Shown piece after piece: positions 29,320 to 40,588 of a stretch of 64,000 bases of DNA. The first letter of the stretch is position 1, and each line of letters opens with the position of its first letter. Location of the stretch: positions 2,886,501 through 2,950,500 of the forward strand of contig BSDZ01000094.1 in NCBI GenBank assembly GCA_030268105.1, given 5' to 3'. A program made the position numbers and the translations under genes. The notes beneath the pieces were generated by a model. It made no database searches and was not told where the DNA came from. It saw only the letters and a program-made list of their open reading frames with translations. The DNA comes from Volvox africanus. Its lineage: Eukaryota; Chlorophyta; Chlorophyceae; Chlamydomonadales; Volvocaceae.

Positions 29320-32300
29320 TATTCAGTTCATTATGTTTTAGATTTCAGCTTTGTTGGTTAGCTCGCAACTCCCTCGGGGCCGTACACATACAACATTCAT
29401 CCCGCATGTCCTTGGAGTTGTCAGAAAGTCCTAGCCTTTCCACGCCTTCCAGGCAACCCCAGCATCCAGCGATGCATGGCCCTTCCGTATCGCACCCTTC
29501 ACCAGGTATCATCTCTTATCGTGAGGTTTTGTCGGGACCTGATGCGGACATTAAGCGCAGCTATTACCTCCAAAGGATCCATGACCACGATGATGATCAT
29601 GATCATGCTTATGATACCTCTCACGAAGTGGTGTTCTGCGACACGATATCACCCAGCGATATTCCAGTCGGCACGCCGGCGACCATAATGTACGACAAAA
29701 TTGTCGATGGTGTGATGCACGCTTGTTCAGTCCGCACCGAGAACGCTGAGCAGGCCAAAAGCATTATCAGCAGCCGCCAGCGGGAACTCCTGGGACAATT
29801 TATTACTACGCCCTTGCTACCCCGGATCCTGCTTTACATCGTGACAATATGCGGCTACGAGAAGCCGGCTGCAGCCACGGTTGAGGTAGGTGGGCGTTGA
29901 ATGAACCAGCTGGGCCTTATCCGTCCCGCTCCGCTCATTGCTTCAGTCGAAGGTTTCTGGCCGTCCATGTCTGTGTGCATTCCGGGTGATGGAACCATAG
30001 TGAGTGGCGCACCGGGATTTATGGATGGACATCCGGCGGACAAATTATGTCTAAAGCAGCGGTAGGTGGAGGTGGCCCATCATATTCACAAACGGCGCAG
30101 ACGTCGGTACATACCTCACGGTCCATATCGGTACGAACCTGCCCCGACCCACCCATGCAGGACGTCATGGACATGTTAATCACAGGCAACACCACTGAAC
30201 GCAATTCTACACTGGCTGGCTATTTCAACACTTGCAGCTACGCCCAGGTCAAGCTGCTTCCCTCGAACGTCAAGGTGTTGGGCCCGGCACAACTACCTTG
30301 CAATGGCTCCCTTAAGTCGCCCAGCATGTATAACAAATCAAGCGGTGACGGTTTCAACCTGACATGCGAGTCGGACAACTTGTTCAAATGGCATCTCTGG
30401 TTGGACGCCTGGGCGGCAGACAAGCACCAGGTCAACGCGGCGGACTATCATCATCGAATCATCGTGTTGCCAGTCGGCTTCTCTTCCGCCACACGAGGCA
30501 AGTGAATGGGGGTGGAGGCACCACTGGGCGGCGGGTTGCCACGAAGAAGTTTCACTCCAGCCAGGATTGCAGGTCACGGAATCTGTTTTCCAGCAAAATG
30601 GGACATTGCGCCGTTGCTAACGACAAAATATACAGGTGTCAACCCAAACTGTACAACCATAATCGATGTGCGACATATGCACAACCGTCGACTCGTAATA
30701 TAAATTGCACGTTGAGGGGCCATACCCTGCGACAGGGAGATCTCACCCATTAACATTATGTCGTCAACATTATCATCATCTTAGGTTTTACAATGCAGCG
30801 GTCCATTCGGGCGCACCTGACTACTCACCTTTCCCCTCGTTCCCTTCCCACCATCCCCATTCCCCTCCATCCTCATTGTGGAACTTCTGGGTGTATATGC
30901 AGGCTGCGGCGGCTTCTCCGGCCTCTCAGTTCCCGGCACCTGGTCGGGGTCAGTTCGGACAACTGGTAACAGCTGGGGTTCCAGTCTGATTTGGTGGAAC
31001 GGCCAAAACGCTGTCGACAAGAAACTGGAGATCCTGTTCCATGAAATCGGTCACAATTACGGTCTGGCGCATGGCAGTATCCCTGGCGGCTGTGATATGC
31101 GGGATCAGTGTGATCACACATGCACCATGGGGGCTACGGGCGGTCAGGGAATCCGCTGCTTCAATGCTCCACACAACTGGCAGGTGAGTAGTGAAGCAAA
31201 GTATGGTGCTAACATCACGAAGTAGAAGACTCCTGATCATATAGTCTTAAGGCAGGGTAGAATTTGGACAGTTTAGGTTGCCGTGGTGGGTCGTTCGTGG
31301 GCATGGCAGGATTAATGAATAGAATTTTAAGTAAAAGCAGGCCATGTAATAGGCCAGGCATAGAGATGTATGGCGACGCGGCGCCGTATGGCTACTCTGC
31401 GTCGTCGTGAACGGCAGAGGACGTGCGCCAGGAGGAAGTTAGCTTCTTGGGTCGCCTGGCGTTGAAGCACACCAGCACTTAACACTTGTACCAATCACAT
31501 ATCTTCCCCAAGCGGGTCGGGTCTCACTCCTTTTAAGCCCAAGACACTCATGAGGCCAGACACCCGGCCAACGGAAAACATCAGAGATGTTACTGACCGT
31601 CCGTGAAAGCCTAACTCCAATCAGCCCCTCCCCTCACTCGCTTTCGCTTTCCCAAGTATCTAACTATTCCATGTTGGGCCCCTGGGCTCGTGTGCGTGCA
31701 TGTGCTGACCTACTTTTATGATTTAAACAGATCGGCTGGGGGAGGCCCTTCCAGACGCTCACCGACAATAGCCTACCGTACGGGAACGCCGTTTCCTTAC
31801 GCATCCCGTCACAATTGAGCACCACTGCCAGCTCTGTGAGAGTCTCCGTGAGCGGCATGCCCCAAAACCTCGGGGTCTTCATCTCAGCGCGTCTCAACGT
31901 GTACCCCTACGATCTGCCTTGGAAATTTCAGGATGACGGGGTCCCTTTCCTCATCATGCACACATATAATGGAACCGACGGAAAGACCTACCCCCCAACT
32001 CAGCTCGTGGGGGAGATACGCATCGGTGATACATGGAGAGATCATAACAGCAGCCTCGTCGTTCGGTTCGATTCGTGGAGCTGGGACAGTGGCGCCGCTG
32101 CCAGGATTTGCCGCCGAAGTGCAGACGCCGAGTACAGTTGTAATGACGGTCTAGACGAGGACTGTGATTTCTTGAAGGATATGGCGGACCCTGACTGTAT
32201 ACAGCCGAGGCCACCGCCACGTCAGCCGTCATCGCCGCCATCCCCGCCAGGGCTGCCGCCGTCGCCACCGCTACCTCCGTCCCCTCGTCCATCACCGCCG

Positions 32301-32477
32301 TCTCCCCCTCCGCCCCCGCCTCCACCCCCACCATCACCGCCACCGCCACCCCCACCTTCGATGCCACCCCCAACTCGACCGCCTCAATCCCCACCCCCTT
32401 CGCCACCCCAGAAGGCCTTTCGACCGCCAGTGAAGCGCGCGAAACAGAGCTCGTTCCCGCGACGCTCATCAAATTAA
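28191..32477 (+). CDS. Gametolysin-type M11 matrix metalloprotease, secreted
   Basis: A zinc protease of the gametolysin/VMP family, which degrades or remodels the algal cell wall. Exon 1 (28191-28311) encodes a signal peptide (MAHFTKPNIALLFLLALLSV). Exon 2 (28373-28500) encodes a Ser-Pro-Pro linker. Exon 3 (start between 29349 and 29506, end 29889) gives the propeptide, including a His/Asp-rich run (HDHDDDHDHAYDTSH). Exons 29947-29999, 30101-30497, 30903-31183 and 31731-32477 complete the catalytic domain and tail. The zinc site is HEIGHNYGLAH (HExxHxxGxxH), followed by DQCDHTCTMGATGGQG. The C-terminus is a hydroxyproline-rich tail (SPPPPPPPPPPSPPPPP) ending in a basic stretch. The intron after 30497 has a GC donor. 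Phases agree from exon 3 onward; the exon 2/3 junction is uncertain. Confidence 0.88.
29239..29318. repeat. ATC and ATA trinucleotide microsatellite
   Basis: A run of ATC units followed by about 19 ATA units, with one interruption. It lies in the second intron of the metalloprotease gene. Confidence 0.95.
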
Positions 32478-33269
32478 CAAGTGTAAGATGCGAGCATTAA
32501 GCAAATCATACTCGTTAAGATACGACGTACATTTAGGTTATATCTGCTCTATGTCGGTAAATATTACTAGTCTGTGACAGAACCGTAACAGGGCGTAGGG
32601 ACAGGTATTCAATGCATATCCAATACAAAATGGGTACACCTAGTTGGCACGGCACAGTGCATTTATCCAATAGTCCCGACAATATACCTGCTATAAGCAT
32701 TGACATGTTTTACTTTTAGGTCTTATCATTCATCAGGCATTTCCCGTATGGTACACACATCTATGGTCCGGTTATTATTGGGGTTACGTAAGGTAGGTAC
32801 GACGTGAAGGTAGGTACGTGTAGGTAGCTAACCGCGGACGAAACATTTCAGTCCATATCTGTCCTTGCTCCACTGGCGGTGCCTCAGTACCGTAAATGCC
32901 GATGCAAACATATACCTCATCCATACATTTGCACATGTATATAGCAGTGCTGCGGCAGCCATTATGTTCGGGTAACCAGTTACAATGAGAGTTACACGTG
33001 TGGAACGGGTGCTTGAACGGCTAGTCCAAAGACGAGATTGAGTACATCGTTCCAAACAGGAAGTGGACTACTATGATTGCCACGGCAATAGAATGACACG
33101 CCACGAATACCGCCCGCCTGAGAACTTCAGATATGATAAATTCTCTTCTCTCAATTAACGACGTACACGCCGAACGGTGTCCGCAATCTGGCCCATGTTA
33201 TCAGCTAGTCAGTAGTCCGTAATGAGCTCCACCCCGCTGTTTTCTTCTGGCTGGTCCTCCTAGAACCCA
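32478..33269. other. Intergenic region between metalloprotease and LHCII copy A
   Basis: Two convergent 3' ends. A TGTAA, the usual algal polyadenylation signal, occurs at 32482, just after the metalloprotease stop. From about 33125 the sequence is related to the 3' flank of LHCII copy B at about 38968 onward. No gene is recognised. Confidence 0.5.
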
Positions 33270-34562
33270 TTACGCAGACGGGGTGAACTTGGTTGCGTAG
33301 GCGAAGGCGTTGACGGCGCTGGGGTTGGCCAGGTGGTCCGACAAGTTCTCCACGGGTCCCTTGCCGGTCACGATGGCCTGCACGAAGAAGCCGAACACCG
33401 AGAACATGGCCAGGCGGCCGTTCTTGATCTCCTTGACCTTCAGCTCGGCGAAGGTGTCCGGGTCGTCAGCCAGGCCCAGCGGGTCGAAGGCGCCACCAGG
33501 GTGCAGGGGATCCAGGCCCTCGCCCAGCGGGCCGCCGTTAGCACGGTAAGCCTCAGCAAGGCCCATCACCACCACCTGCCGTGCAGAGTCAAGGGACGCA
33601 GCGAGGAAGGTCAGGATACTGGGACAGGAACGCGTCTCAAGAGCGGATAACACCCAAGCTCAGACGCTGCCCTTGGCAATTCATTTCGCATTTTCATATA
33701 CAGACGAGGTCCCGAACACACCAGCAAACTGCGTTGACATCTCAACAGACCACCAATCCCCCGCCCCCTTGCTGTCCCTCACCTGGACGGCCAGGGTGGC
33801 AATGATCGACTGGGCGTGCACCAGGTTCTCGTTGCCCAGGTAGTTCAGGCCGCCATCGGCGAAGATCTGGGCGCCAGCCTTGAACCAGACAGCCTCACCG
33901 AACGAGACACCCGCGTACTTGGACAGCAGCTCCGGGGTCAGGCATCCCAGAGCGCCCAACATGGCCCAGCGAGCATGGATGAGCTCCAGCTCGCGGTAGC
34001 GCTTGAAAGTCTCCGGGTCAGCAGACAGTCCGGCCGTGTCCCAGCCGTAGTCGCCGGGGAACTCGCCGGTCAGGTAGGGCGGGACATCACCCTCCGAGAA
34101 GGGGCCTGTGGAGATGGGGAGCGGAGCGTGTAAGCAACTTGAAACATTTGATTTGGGTCAGATGCGGACTCGACACGAAGTCCATCATCTGACAGACACC
34201 TAGGATATGGAGTATTTAAGACGGGGCAAGTCTGAAAGCGGGCTAGGATATGTGTGGGCATGACAGTGTGAGCTATGACTTAGTATCGCTAGGAACTCAC
34301 CAAGGAACTTGGGGCGGTCAGGGCCATACCACTCGATGGCTGCGCGAGGCACCACACGGGCAGCCTGAGCAGAACGCGGGTGCGAAAGGAAGGACAAATG
34401 TTAAGACCCCCTCGATAAATGTAAATTTCGATGCATGTATGTGTGGCCCGGATGTCTGGCGCCTGGATCCTTTGGCTCATGATTGGAAGTTTCGGGACCT
34501 ACCCGGCCAGCCACAGTGGGGCGCACAGAGCTGCGCACAGCGGACTTCATGATAGCAGCCAT
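33270..34562 (-). CDS. LHCBM: LHCII chlorophyll a/b-binding protein, copy A
   Basis: Major light-harvesting antenna protein of photosystem II, in the thylakoid membrane. Four exons: 34562-34503, 34364-34301, 34105-33783 and 33575-33270 (250 residues, usual length). The N-terminal [20 protein letters not shown] is a plastid transit peptide. The LHCII trimerisation motif WYGPDR is at residues 32-37. Helix B shows [19 protein letters not shown] and helix [12 protein letters not shown], which carry the Glu, His, Asn and Arg residues that bind or hold chlorophylls in this family. The C-terminus is [11 protein letters not shown]. Exons 2-4 and introns 2 and 3 match copy B exactly as far as I can compare; exon 1, intron 1 and promoter differ. 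Neighbouring LHCII genes suggest a small antenna gene cluster. Confidence 0.97.
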
Positions 34563-34661
34563 CTTCACTATCTGCAGATTTGGAGATATTGTGATACAGC
34601 AGAATCTGACTGCTGGATGATGATCATGGGATAACCATGCCCTTATGTACCTCTGCGCCGG

Positions 34662-34699
34662 CAACGTAAGGCCCAGAATCGCACGGAAAATAGATCGCG
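34662..34699 (-). promoter_or_regulatory. Conserved upstream block of LHCII copy A
   Basis: On the minus strand this reads CGCGATCTATTTTCCGTGCG followed by ATTCTGGGCCTTACG, 100-137 bp before the ATG. Close matches lie at a similar distance upstream of copies B and C, although the sequence around them differs. It is probably a transcription-factor site or part of the core promoter; the factor is unknown. Confidence 0.6.
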
Positions 34700-36175
34700 C
34701 CTGTTGTACGAGGACATGTAAGAGTAATTGCAGTTTTATAAAGGAACATTTTGTTAAACAATGGAATTCTTTCAACTTACCTTCGATATTTGTGAACGTC
34801 AGATCGTTTCCCACACGCTCATGGCAACCATGTCGGGCTCCAAAATATAGTTTGGAGACAATCCTGAAGGAGAGGTGCATGAAATATATTTAGTAAATTT
34901 TTATAAAATGAAGGTATGAACTCCGGAGCTGAACTGGCTCTGATTCGTACCTTGGTCATTTTTGCTGGGGGAAGAAATGGAGGTTTGCGGATTGCGTAGG
35001 ATGGCAATCGGCAGCAAGTATTCGAAACGTTTTCATGATATATATATAATATCGCGTTAGCGACAGTATGTGCTGTGAGTGCTCTAACGGCAGATAGACG
35101 ACAACTTGCATATCTTGTCAAACACAGTAATGACTACTTCAAATCATTTATACATGAGGTTGTGTTATCCAATTTTATTAATAAACTTGGAAATGATGGA
35201 AATGCGAAATGTTAAGGAAGCTCCAATCATGGGTCAAGCTTCTAAAGCACCGTTAGTTGCTTCGCTGACGACTGGCTAAAAAACATCGAGGAGCAACGCG
35301 CTGCCCAAGGCCGAGTGAACTTGAATAACAACGACGAGTCTTACGTTGCAGGACAGCAAAGACGTTGTGGAAAAAGCTAGCACGAACGCGTTAGTGAGCG
35401 CACGAAACCGGCAACTAGGCAACGAAGTCACAAAACGTCACTTTAGTCCAGCCTACCAAATTAATTGAAGCAGCCGAGCAGGGTAGCCACCACGTAACTT
35501 AACGGCTGCGGAAAAAGAGCCGGCGAACTCTCAACCCCCTTGCTTCCCCGAACGAAAACCAGCTCTGGGTAAATGCGGCGAGTAAAATAAATATGACGCG
35601 ACAAGCCCAAAAACCCCACCGCCCCCCAGGCCGGCAGAAACGAAAAGCCAAAGACCCAACACCTACCCAGTCGGAGGGTTTACCCAAAGACGCCAAACAG
35701 CAACTACCCGCGACATCTCTCCCACTCTGCCAAACCCCAGCGCCTGGAACTTGAACACGCTTGCAGTGCTAGCCGCCCGTCACAAGCCTCCAGGCCACAC
35801 AGCGATGCTCTAGGAGACGCCTTGGCCAAACTAGGTGGGCAAGAAAAGGGTGGAGGCAAGCCCGGCGCCTGCTGGTGTTCTCCCAACTTCACGTACTAGC
35901 AGTGCGGGGCCTGTTTCAGCCTTTTAATTGACCGTAGGAGTCTGCACGCCTGCTCAGGATCCGCTGACTTATAGCCCGGCGGCTGCTGCATCCAAAGCTT
36001 CTCCTCTAGCTCCTCAGCCATAGAAACGTCCAGCTGATGGCTCGACATCCCATTAGTCGGCCACCGCTAGGAATGAACAAAGCAAAGCAAAGCGTGAGGT
36101 CGGAGCAAACAATTCCCAATTTTTAATGCCCGCCTGGTGCTCGTAACTCTTAGCCACCAAACGCGCCTTGAAGCG
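34700..36175. other. Region between LHCII copy A and the copia remnant
   Basis: AT-rich upstream DNA of copy A to about 35200, then more GC-rich sequence with two short minus-strand open frames (35499-35696 and 35704-35892) that match nothing I know. No gene is called. Confidence 0.45.
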
Positions 36176-38245
36176 CTAAATCCCACCATATTCTGCATAT
36201 TTGATCTTGTAGACCCACCGGCAAGGCAGTATCCGCGTGTCAGCAGGTGGTTTTGCCAGCTCCCACGTCCCGTCGGCTAGCTGTGCTGTGATCTCCTCGT
36301 CCATGGCTCGTCTCCATTTATCTCCACTCATCTGCATTCGGACCGGTGACAGCCTCCTCATATGTATTTGGTTCCGAGACTTCTCCAGTAGTCGCTGCAT
36401 TGATCTGCCCGAATGTAACCCTGCCATTGGCTGCTTGCCGCTATTCGATCAGCCGCTTGCGCTCATGTAGAGGGTACAACTAAATGTCCGCGTCTGCGCC
36501 GCCATCTTGCTGTCGTGCCTGCCCTCCATCACCGTAGAGGCTCCTCCGTCGCCTCCGCTCAGCGCTTTGGGTTTGGGAAAACTGTGTCGGCGGTATGCCT
36601 CCATCCGTGTCTCCTTGTTGTCGTCGTCTACTAGTAGATGCCCCACGGTGGACATCAGACACCCCGGTATTCGTGCTTGGTGTTAACTGGCGTACCTCCG
36701 CCAACTCCTGGCGGTGCCACCACGCCGATTTCCTCGGGTTCCTCCTCTGTGTCAATGCCCTAGTCCTCAAAGCTCCCTCTGACCGCCGTCTCATCGAACT
36801 TAAAAGCTGAGTGGATTCTGACGACATTATTAAAGAGGGTGCGATACTGCCTCCCTTTTCCTTACCCGGCTAGTATGCCCTTCCGACTGAATGACTGCAG
36901 CTTGTTCTGCTTCTCCTTCGGCACATGCGCATACAGGAAGCGCAGCCAAAAACCCTCAGATGGCTGATATCTGGCTTAATACGCGTGAGCACCTCGTACT
37001 GTGTTGCCTTCATCCCCCCAACAGGCGAAACATTGCGCAAAAGATTCACCATAGCCATCGCCTCTGCCAAGAGTTTCTGTTTCTGTGTTTCTGTGTTTCG
37101 CATCGCCCGTGTCTTCTATAACAGCGTCCTGTTGAGGCACTCCTCCGCCCATTCTGCTCCGGCGTGTACCCTGCAGTCGTACTGTGGAAATCCCGTTTTC
37201 GCCGAAGTAGGCGCTTATGGCTGAGTTGAGGAACTGTGTCTCGTGATCCGTGCATGCCCCCTTAACACGACGGCCAGTCATGTTCCGCAGCACCTCGATC
37301 ATGAACTTGACTTTCTTGCCGATCATGTCCTTAGTATCTGTCAGCAAGATGTTAGAGAAGCCAGTGCAGTCATCCAGTAGTGTAGTCACGTACCGAGATC
37401 CCTCCAAGGATGCCTCGGGCATGGGGGCCACAGACGTCCAGATGGATTAGGCCCAGAGGTCTCACCACCTTGCGTAAAAGGTGGTCCGGACAGGGACGGT
37501 CCGCACGACTGTTTCGCATAGATGCAGGGCTCACAGATCCGTGAGCTGGCTGTCTCCAGGCTTGCGTGATCCACCTCGATGCTGGTCACCATTTTCCCCC
37601 GGCACATCCACTCCAAGGTGGAGTAGCCCAGATGCCCCAAGCACCAATGCCAAAGCGCTGCATTCGAGTCTTCTGGCCCAGTCGCTGCACATGAGCGGCT
37701 TTCGCTATCTAAATGCTCTGCCGCGTTGTAGGGAATGGCGTAGATCCGTCTTACTTTGTCTCCGTGTAGGATGGGCCTCCTGTTGCACCGCACCAGAGCC
37801 TTTCCGTCACCAACACAAACGTAGCACAGCGCTCATCAAAGATCCCTGTCGAAATCAGCTTTAACTTTGCCCTCGGGGTACCACATATACCTTGTTGAGC
37901 TCAATCTCCAGCTCTTCAATCTTGTTGCTCTTCATGGTGTAGTGGGCGTCGGATGATGCTTAGAGCCATTATAGCCGACCACTGTGAATGCTTCCTCCGA
38001 CTGCACTGCACGCACCTCTCGAGCTCCGATGCGTCGTAGGTGATGTGCCATTCTGATCCGACATATAACCAGAATATTATTGCACGCTTAGCCACCTCCA
38101 CATCTGCATCAATATCCATGTTCTGAGCACTGCAATCGGCATATACGGCAAGGATGTCATTACTGCTAGAAACCATGTCTGGCGATCCAATATGCAAGAT
38201 GTCGTACCTGTTCCACGAACCCTTGGGATATGTGTAAACAAGCAA
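36176..38245 (-). mobile_element. Decayed Ty1/copia retrotransposon remnant
   Basis: Domains run in copia order on the minus strand. 38245-37916 is protease-like (FWLYVGSEWHITYDASELE); the catalytic DSG appears to be lost. 37793-37500 is the pre-integrase zinc region (ALWHWCLGHLGYSTLEWMC, then CEPCIYAKQ). 37431-37046 is the integrase core, with YVTTLLDDCTG and CTDHETQFLN; GYTPEQNGR continues it in another frame. About 37000-36880 contains KPDISHLRVFGC, also shifted. 36427-36176 is the start of reverse transcriptase (MDEEITAQLADGTWELAKPP, PCRWVYKIKYAE), which then ends. The rest of RT, RNase H and recognisable LTRs are absent. Several frameshifts make it non-functional. Confidence 0.85.
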
Positions 38246-39159
38246 GCTCTAAAATTCCGCACCCGTCTCAGCCCAACTGTCTGCCGGCCTAGGAAAGCCG
38301 ACGACAACCGCATAACCTTCAACTTGCCAAGCCATCCAAGTTAGTGTTTCTTTGCTTTGTGTAGCTGTTTCATGTAGCTGTACATGTCCCTATGCGTATC
38401 CCAAATGCAGCTCCCGAATCACGGGCATGATAATCGACTGGCCGAGCCTGGGGTCCCCAATATCTGAACCGTGTGGTAGTTTTGATAACAGCTTAGGCTT
38501 TGAGGTTTAAAAGCGCACCTGCGCGCATCAGCACACAAATACACACATAACGCGCATAGGCAGGGCTAATCCTCGATAGCAGGGCTTCATGAGGTGCCTT
38601 GCGCTGGGGTCCCGCCCAAAAACACTGAACCGATGGGTGAGCCAAGAGGACGCACCCTTTTCATGTGACGTTCATTCGCAGTTCTGCCTATGGTGACAGC
38701 ACCCAAGCCTGATGTACCCAAAACCCAATGAACTCGCAATGCGAAGGACATACTGGTCTGACATACCAAAATGACACGGATTGACGACCATTTACAGTAC
38801 TGAGGACGGCCATGCATCATCATCAAATAAAAAAATTGTAGGAAAACCCATTCCACATCCAACAAGACGCACTAACTCGTATAACCATACAAGTGCCCTG
38901 GCATGAGGAAAACAAAACTTCATTTCCTATTCCTACCATTCCAATCTGCGAGATAATACGCAAGAGGAAATTCTCCTCTCAATGAACGACGTGCACGCCG
39001 AACGGTGTCCGCAATCTGGCCCATGTTATCAGCAGCACAGCATTCGTAACCAGGGCAAATCCGAAAAACGGGGCAAGTCGACGAAGGATTCCGCAAAGCA
39101 AACAGTCCGTAATGAGCTCCACCCCGCTGTTTTCTTCTGGCTGGTCCTCCTAGAACCCA
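38246..39159. other. Region between the copia remnant and LHCII copy B
   Basis: Contains the possible 5' end of the retroelement and the 3' flank of copy B. A minus-strand open frame at 38587-38865 has no recognisable motif. From about 38968 the sequence is related to the flank of copy A, with an extra stretch of about 54 bp in B at 39034-39105. Confidence 0.45.
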
Positions 39160-40464
39160 TTACGCAGACGGGGTGAACTTGGTTGCGTAGGCGAAGGCGT
39201 TGACGGCGCTGGGGTTGGCCAGGTGGTCCGACAAGTTCTCCACGGGTCCCTTGCCGGTCACGATGGCCTGCACGAAGAAGCCGAACACCGAGAACATGGC
39301 CAGGCGGCCGTTCTTGATCTCCTTGACCTTCAGCTCGGCGAAGGTGTCCGGGTCGTCAGCCAGGCCCAGCGGGTCGAAGGCGCCACCAGGGTGCAGGGGA
39401 TCCAGGCCCTCGCCCAGCGGGCCGCCGTTAGCACGGTAAGCCTCAGCAAGGCCCATCACCACCACCTGCCGTGCAGAGTCAAGGGACGCAGCGAGGAAGG
39501 TCAGGATACTGGGACAGGAACGCGTCTCAAGAGCGGATAACACCCAAGCTCAGACGCTGCCCTTGGCAATTCATTTCGCATTTTCATATACAGACGAGGT
39601 CCCGAACACACCAGCAAACTGCGTTGACATCTCAACAGACCACCAATCCCCCGCCCCCTTGCTGTCCCTCACCTGGACGGCCAGGGTGGCAATGATCGAC
39701 TGGGCGTGCACCAGGTTCTCGTTGCCCAGGTAGTTCAGGCCGCCATCGGCGAAGATCTGGGCGCCAGCCTTGAACCAGACAGCCTCACCGAACGAGACAC
39801 CCGCGTACTTGGACAGCAGCTCCGGGGTCAGGCATCCCAGAGCGCCCAACATGGCCCAGCGAGCATGGATGAGCTCCAGCTCGCGGTAGCGCTTGAAAGT
39901 CTCCGGGTCAGCAGACAGTCCGGCCGTGTCCCAGCCGTAGTCGCCGGGGAACTCGCCGGTCAGGTAGGGCGGGACATCACCCTCCGAGAAGGGGCCTGTG
40001 GAGATGGGGAGCGGAGCGTGTAAGCAACTTGAAACATTTGATTTGGGTCAGATGCGGACTCGACACGAAGTCCATCATCTGACAGACACCTAGGATATGG
40101 AGTATTTAAGACGGGGCAAGTCTGAAAGCGGGCTAGGATATGTGTGGGCATGACAGTGTGAGCTATGACTTAGTATCGCTAGGAACTCACCAAGGAACTT
40201 GGGGCGGTCAGGGCCATACCACTCGATGGCTGCGCGAGGCACCACACGGGCAGCCTGAGGCTCCGTGGGGGACGGGGGACATACTGTGGTTGATGTCGCA
40301 ACCGATGCAACTTATTTCGGCAGTATTTCATAAAACAAGCGTTGTTAATTATGTTAACCCAGACCCGAACACGTGCAATAGCGATTATTATATTAGTGTC
40401 TTACCCGGCTACCCACGGAGGGGCGCACAGAGCTGCGCACAGCAGACTTCGCAATTGCGGACAT
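39160..40464 (-). CDS. LHCBM: LHCII chlorophyll a/b-binding protein, copy B
   Basis: Same role and structure as copy A. Exons are 40464-40405, 40254-40191, 39995-39673 and 39465-39160 (250 residues). Exon 1 encodes a different transit-peptide start, [20 protein letters not shown], and intron 1 is unrelated to that of A. From the exon 2 acceptor to beyond the stop codon I find no difference from copy A, introns included. The mature proteins should therefore be identical, while the promoters and transit peptides are separate. It is a direct repeat of A, offset by 5890 bp, with the copia remnant between them. Confidence 0.97.
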
Positions 40465-40550
40465 TTTTAGTTTATTAAATGTTTATTGTAATGAAATGTG
40501 TTGATGTTGGGAGTAAGGGTGTGGCTTTAACCTTAAGTATTAGGTGTTGG

Positions 40551-40588
40551 CCATGCAAGGCCCCGAATCGTACGGAATATTGATCGCA
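40551..40588 (-). promoter_or_regulatory. Conserved upstream block of LHCII copy B
   Basis: On the minus strand it reads TGCGATCAATATTCCGTACG followed by ATTCGGGGCCTTGCATGG, 87-124 bp before the ATG. It is the counterpart of the blocks upstream of copies A and C. Confidence 0.6.

Noticed and set aside
31954..32472. Minus-strand Ala/Val-rich ORF of 172 codons
   Set aside because: Antisense of the last metalloprotease exon; its composition mirrors the poly-Pro tail.
33310..34133. Plus-strand ORFs opposite LHCII copy A (and the same ORFs over B and C)
   Set aside because: They are antisense to unmistakable LHCII exons and recur in all three copies only because the exons do.
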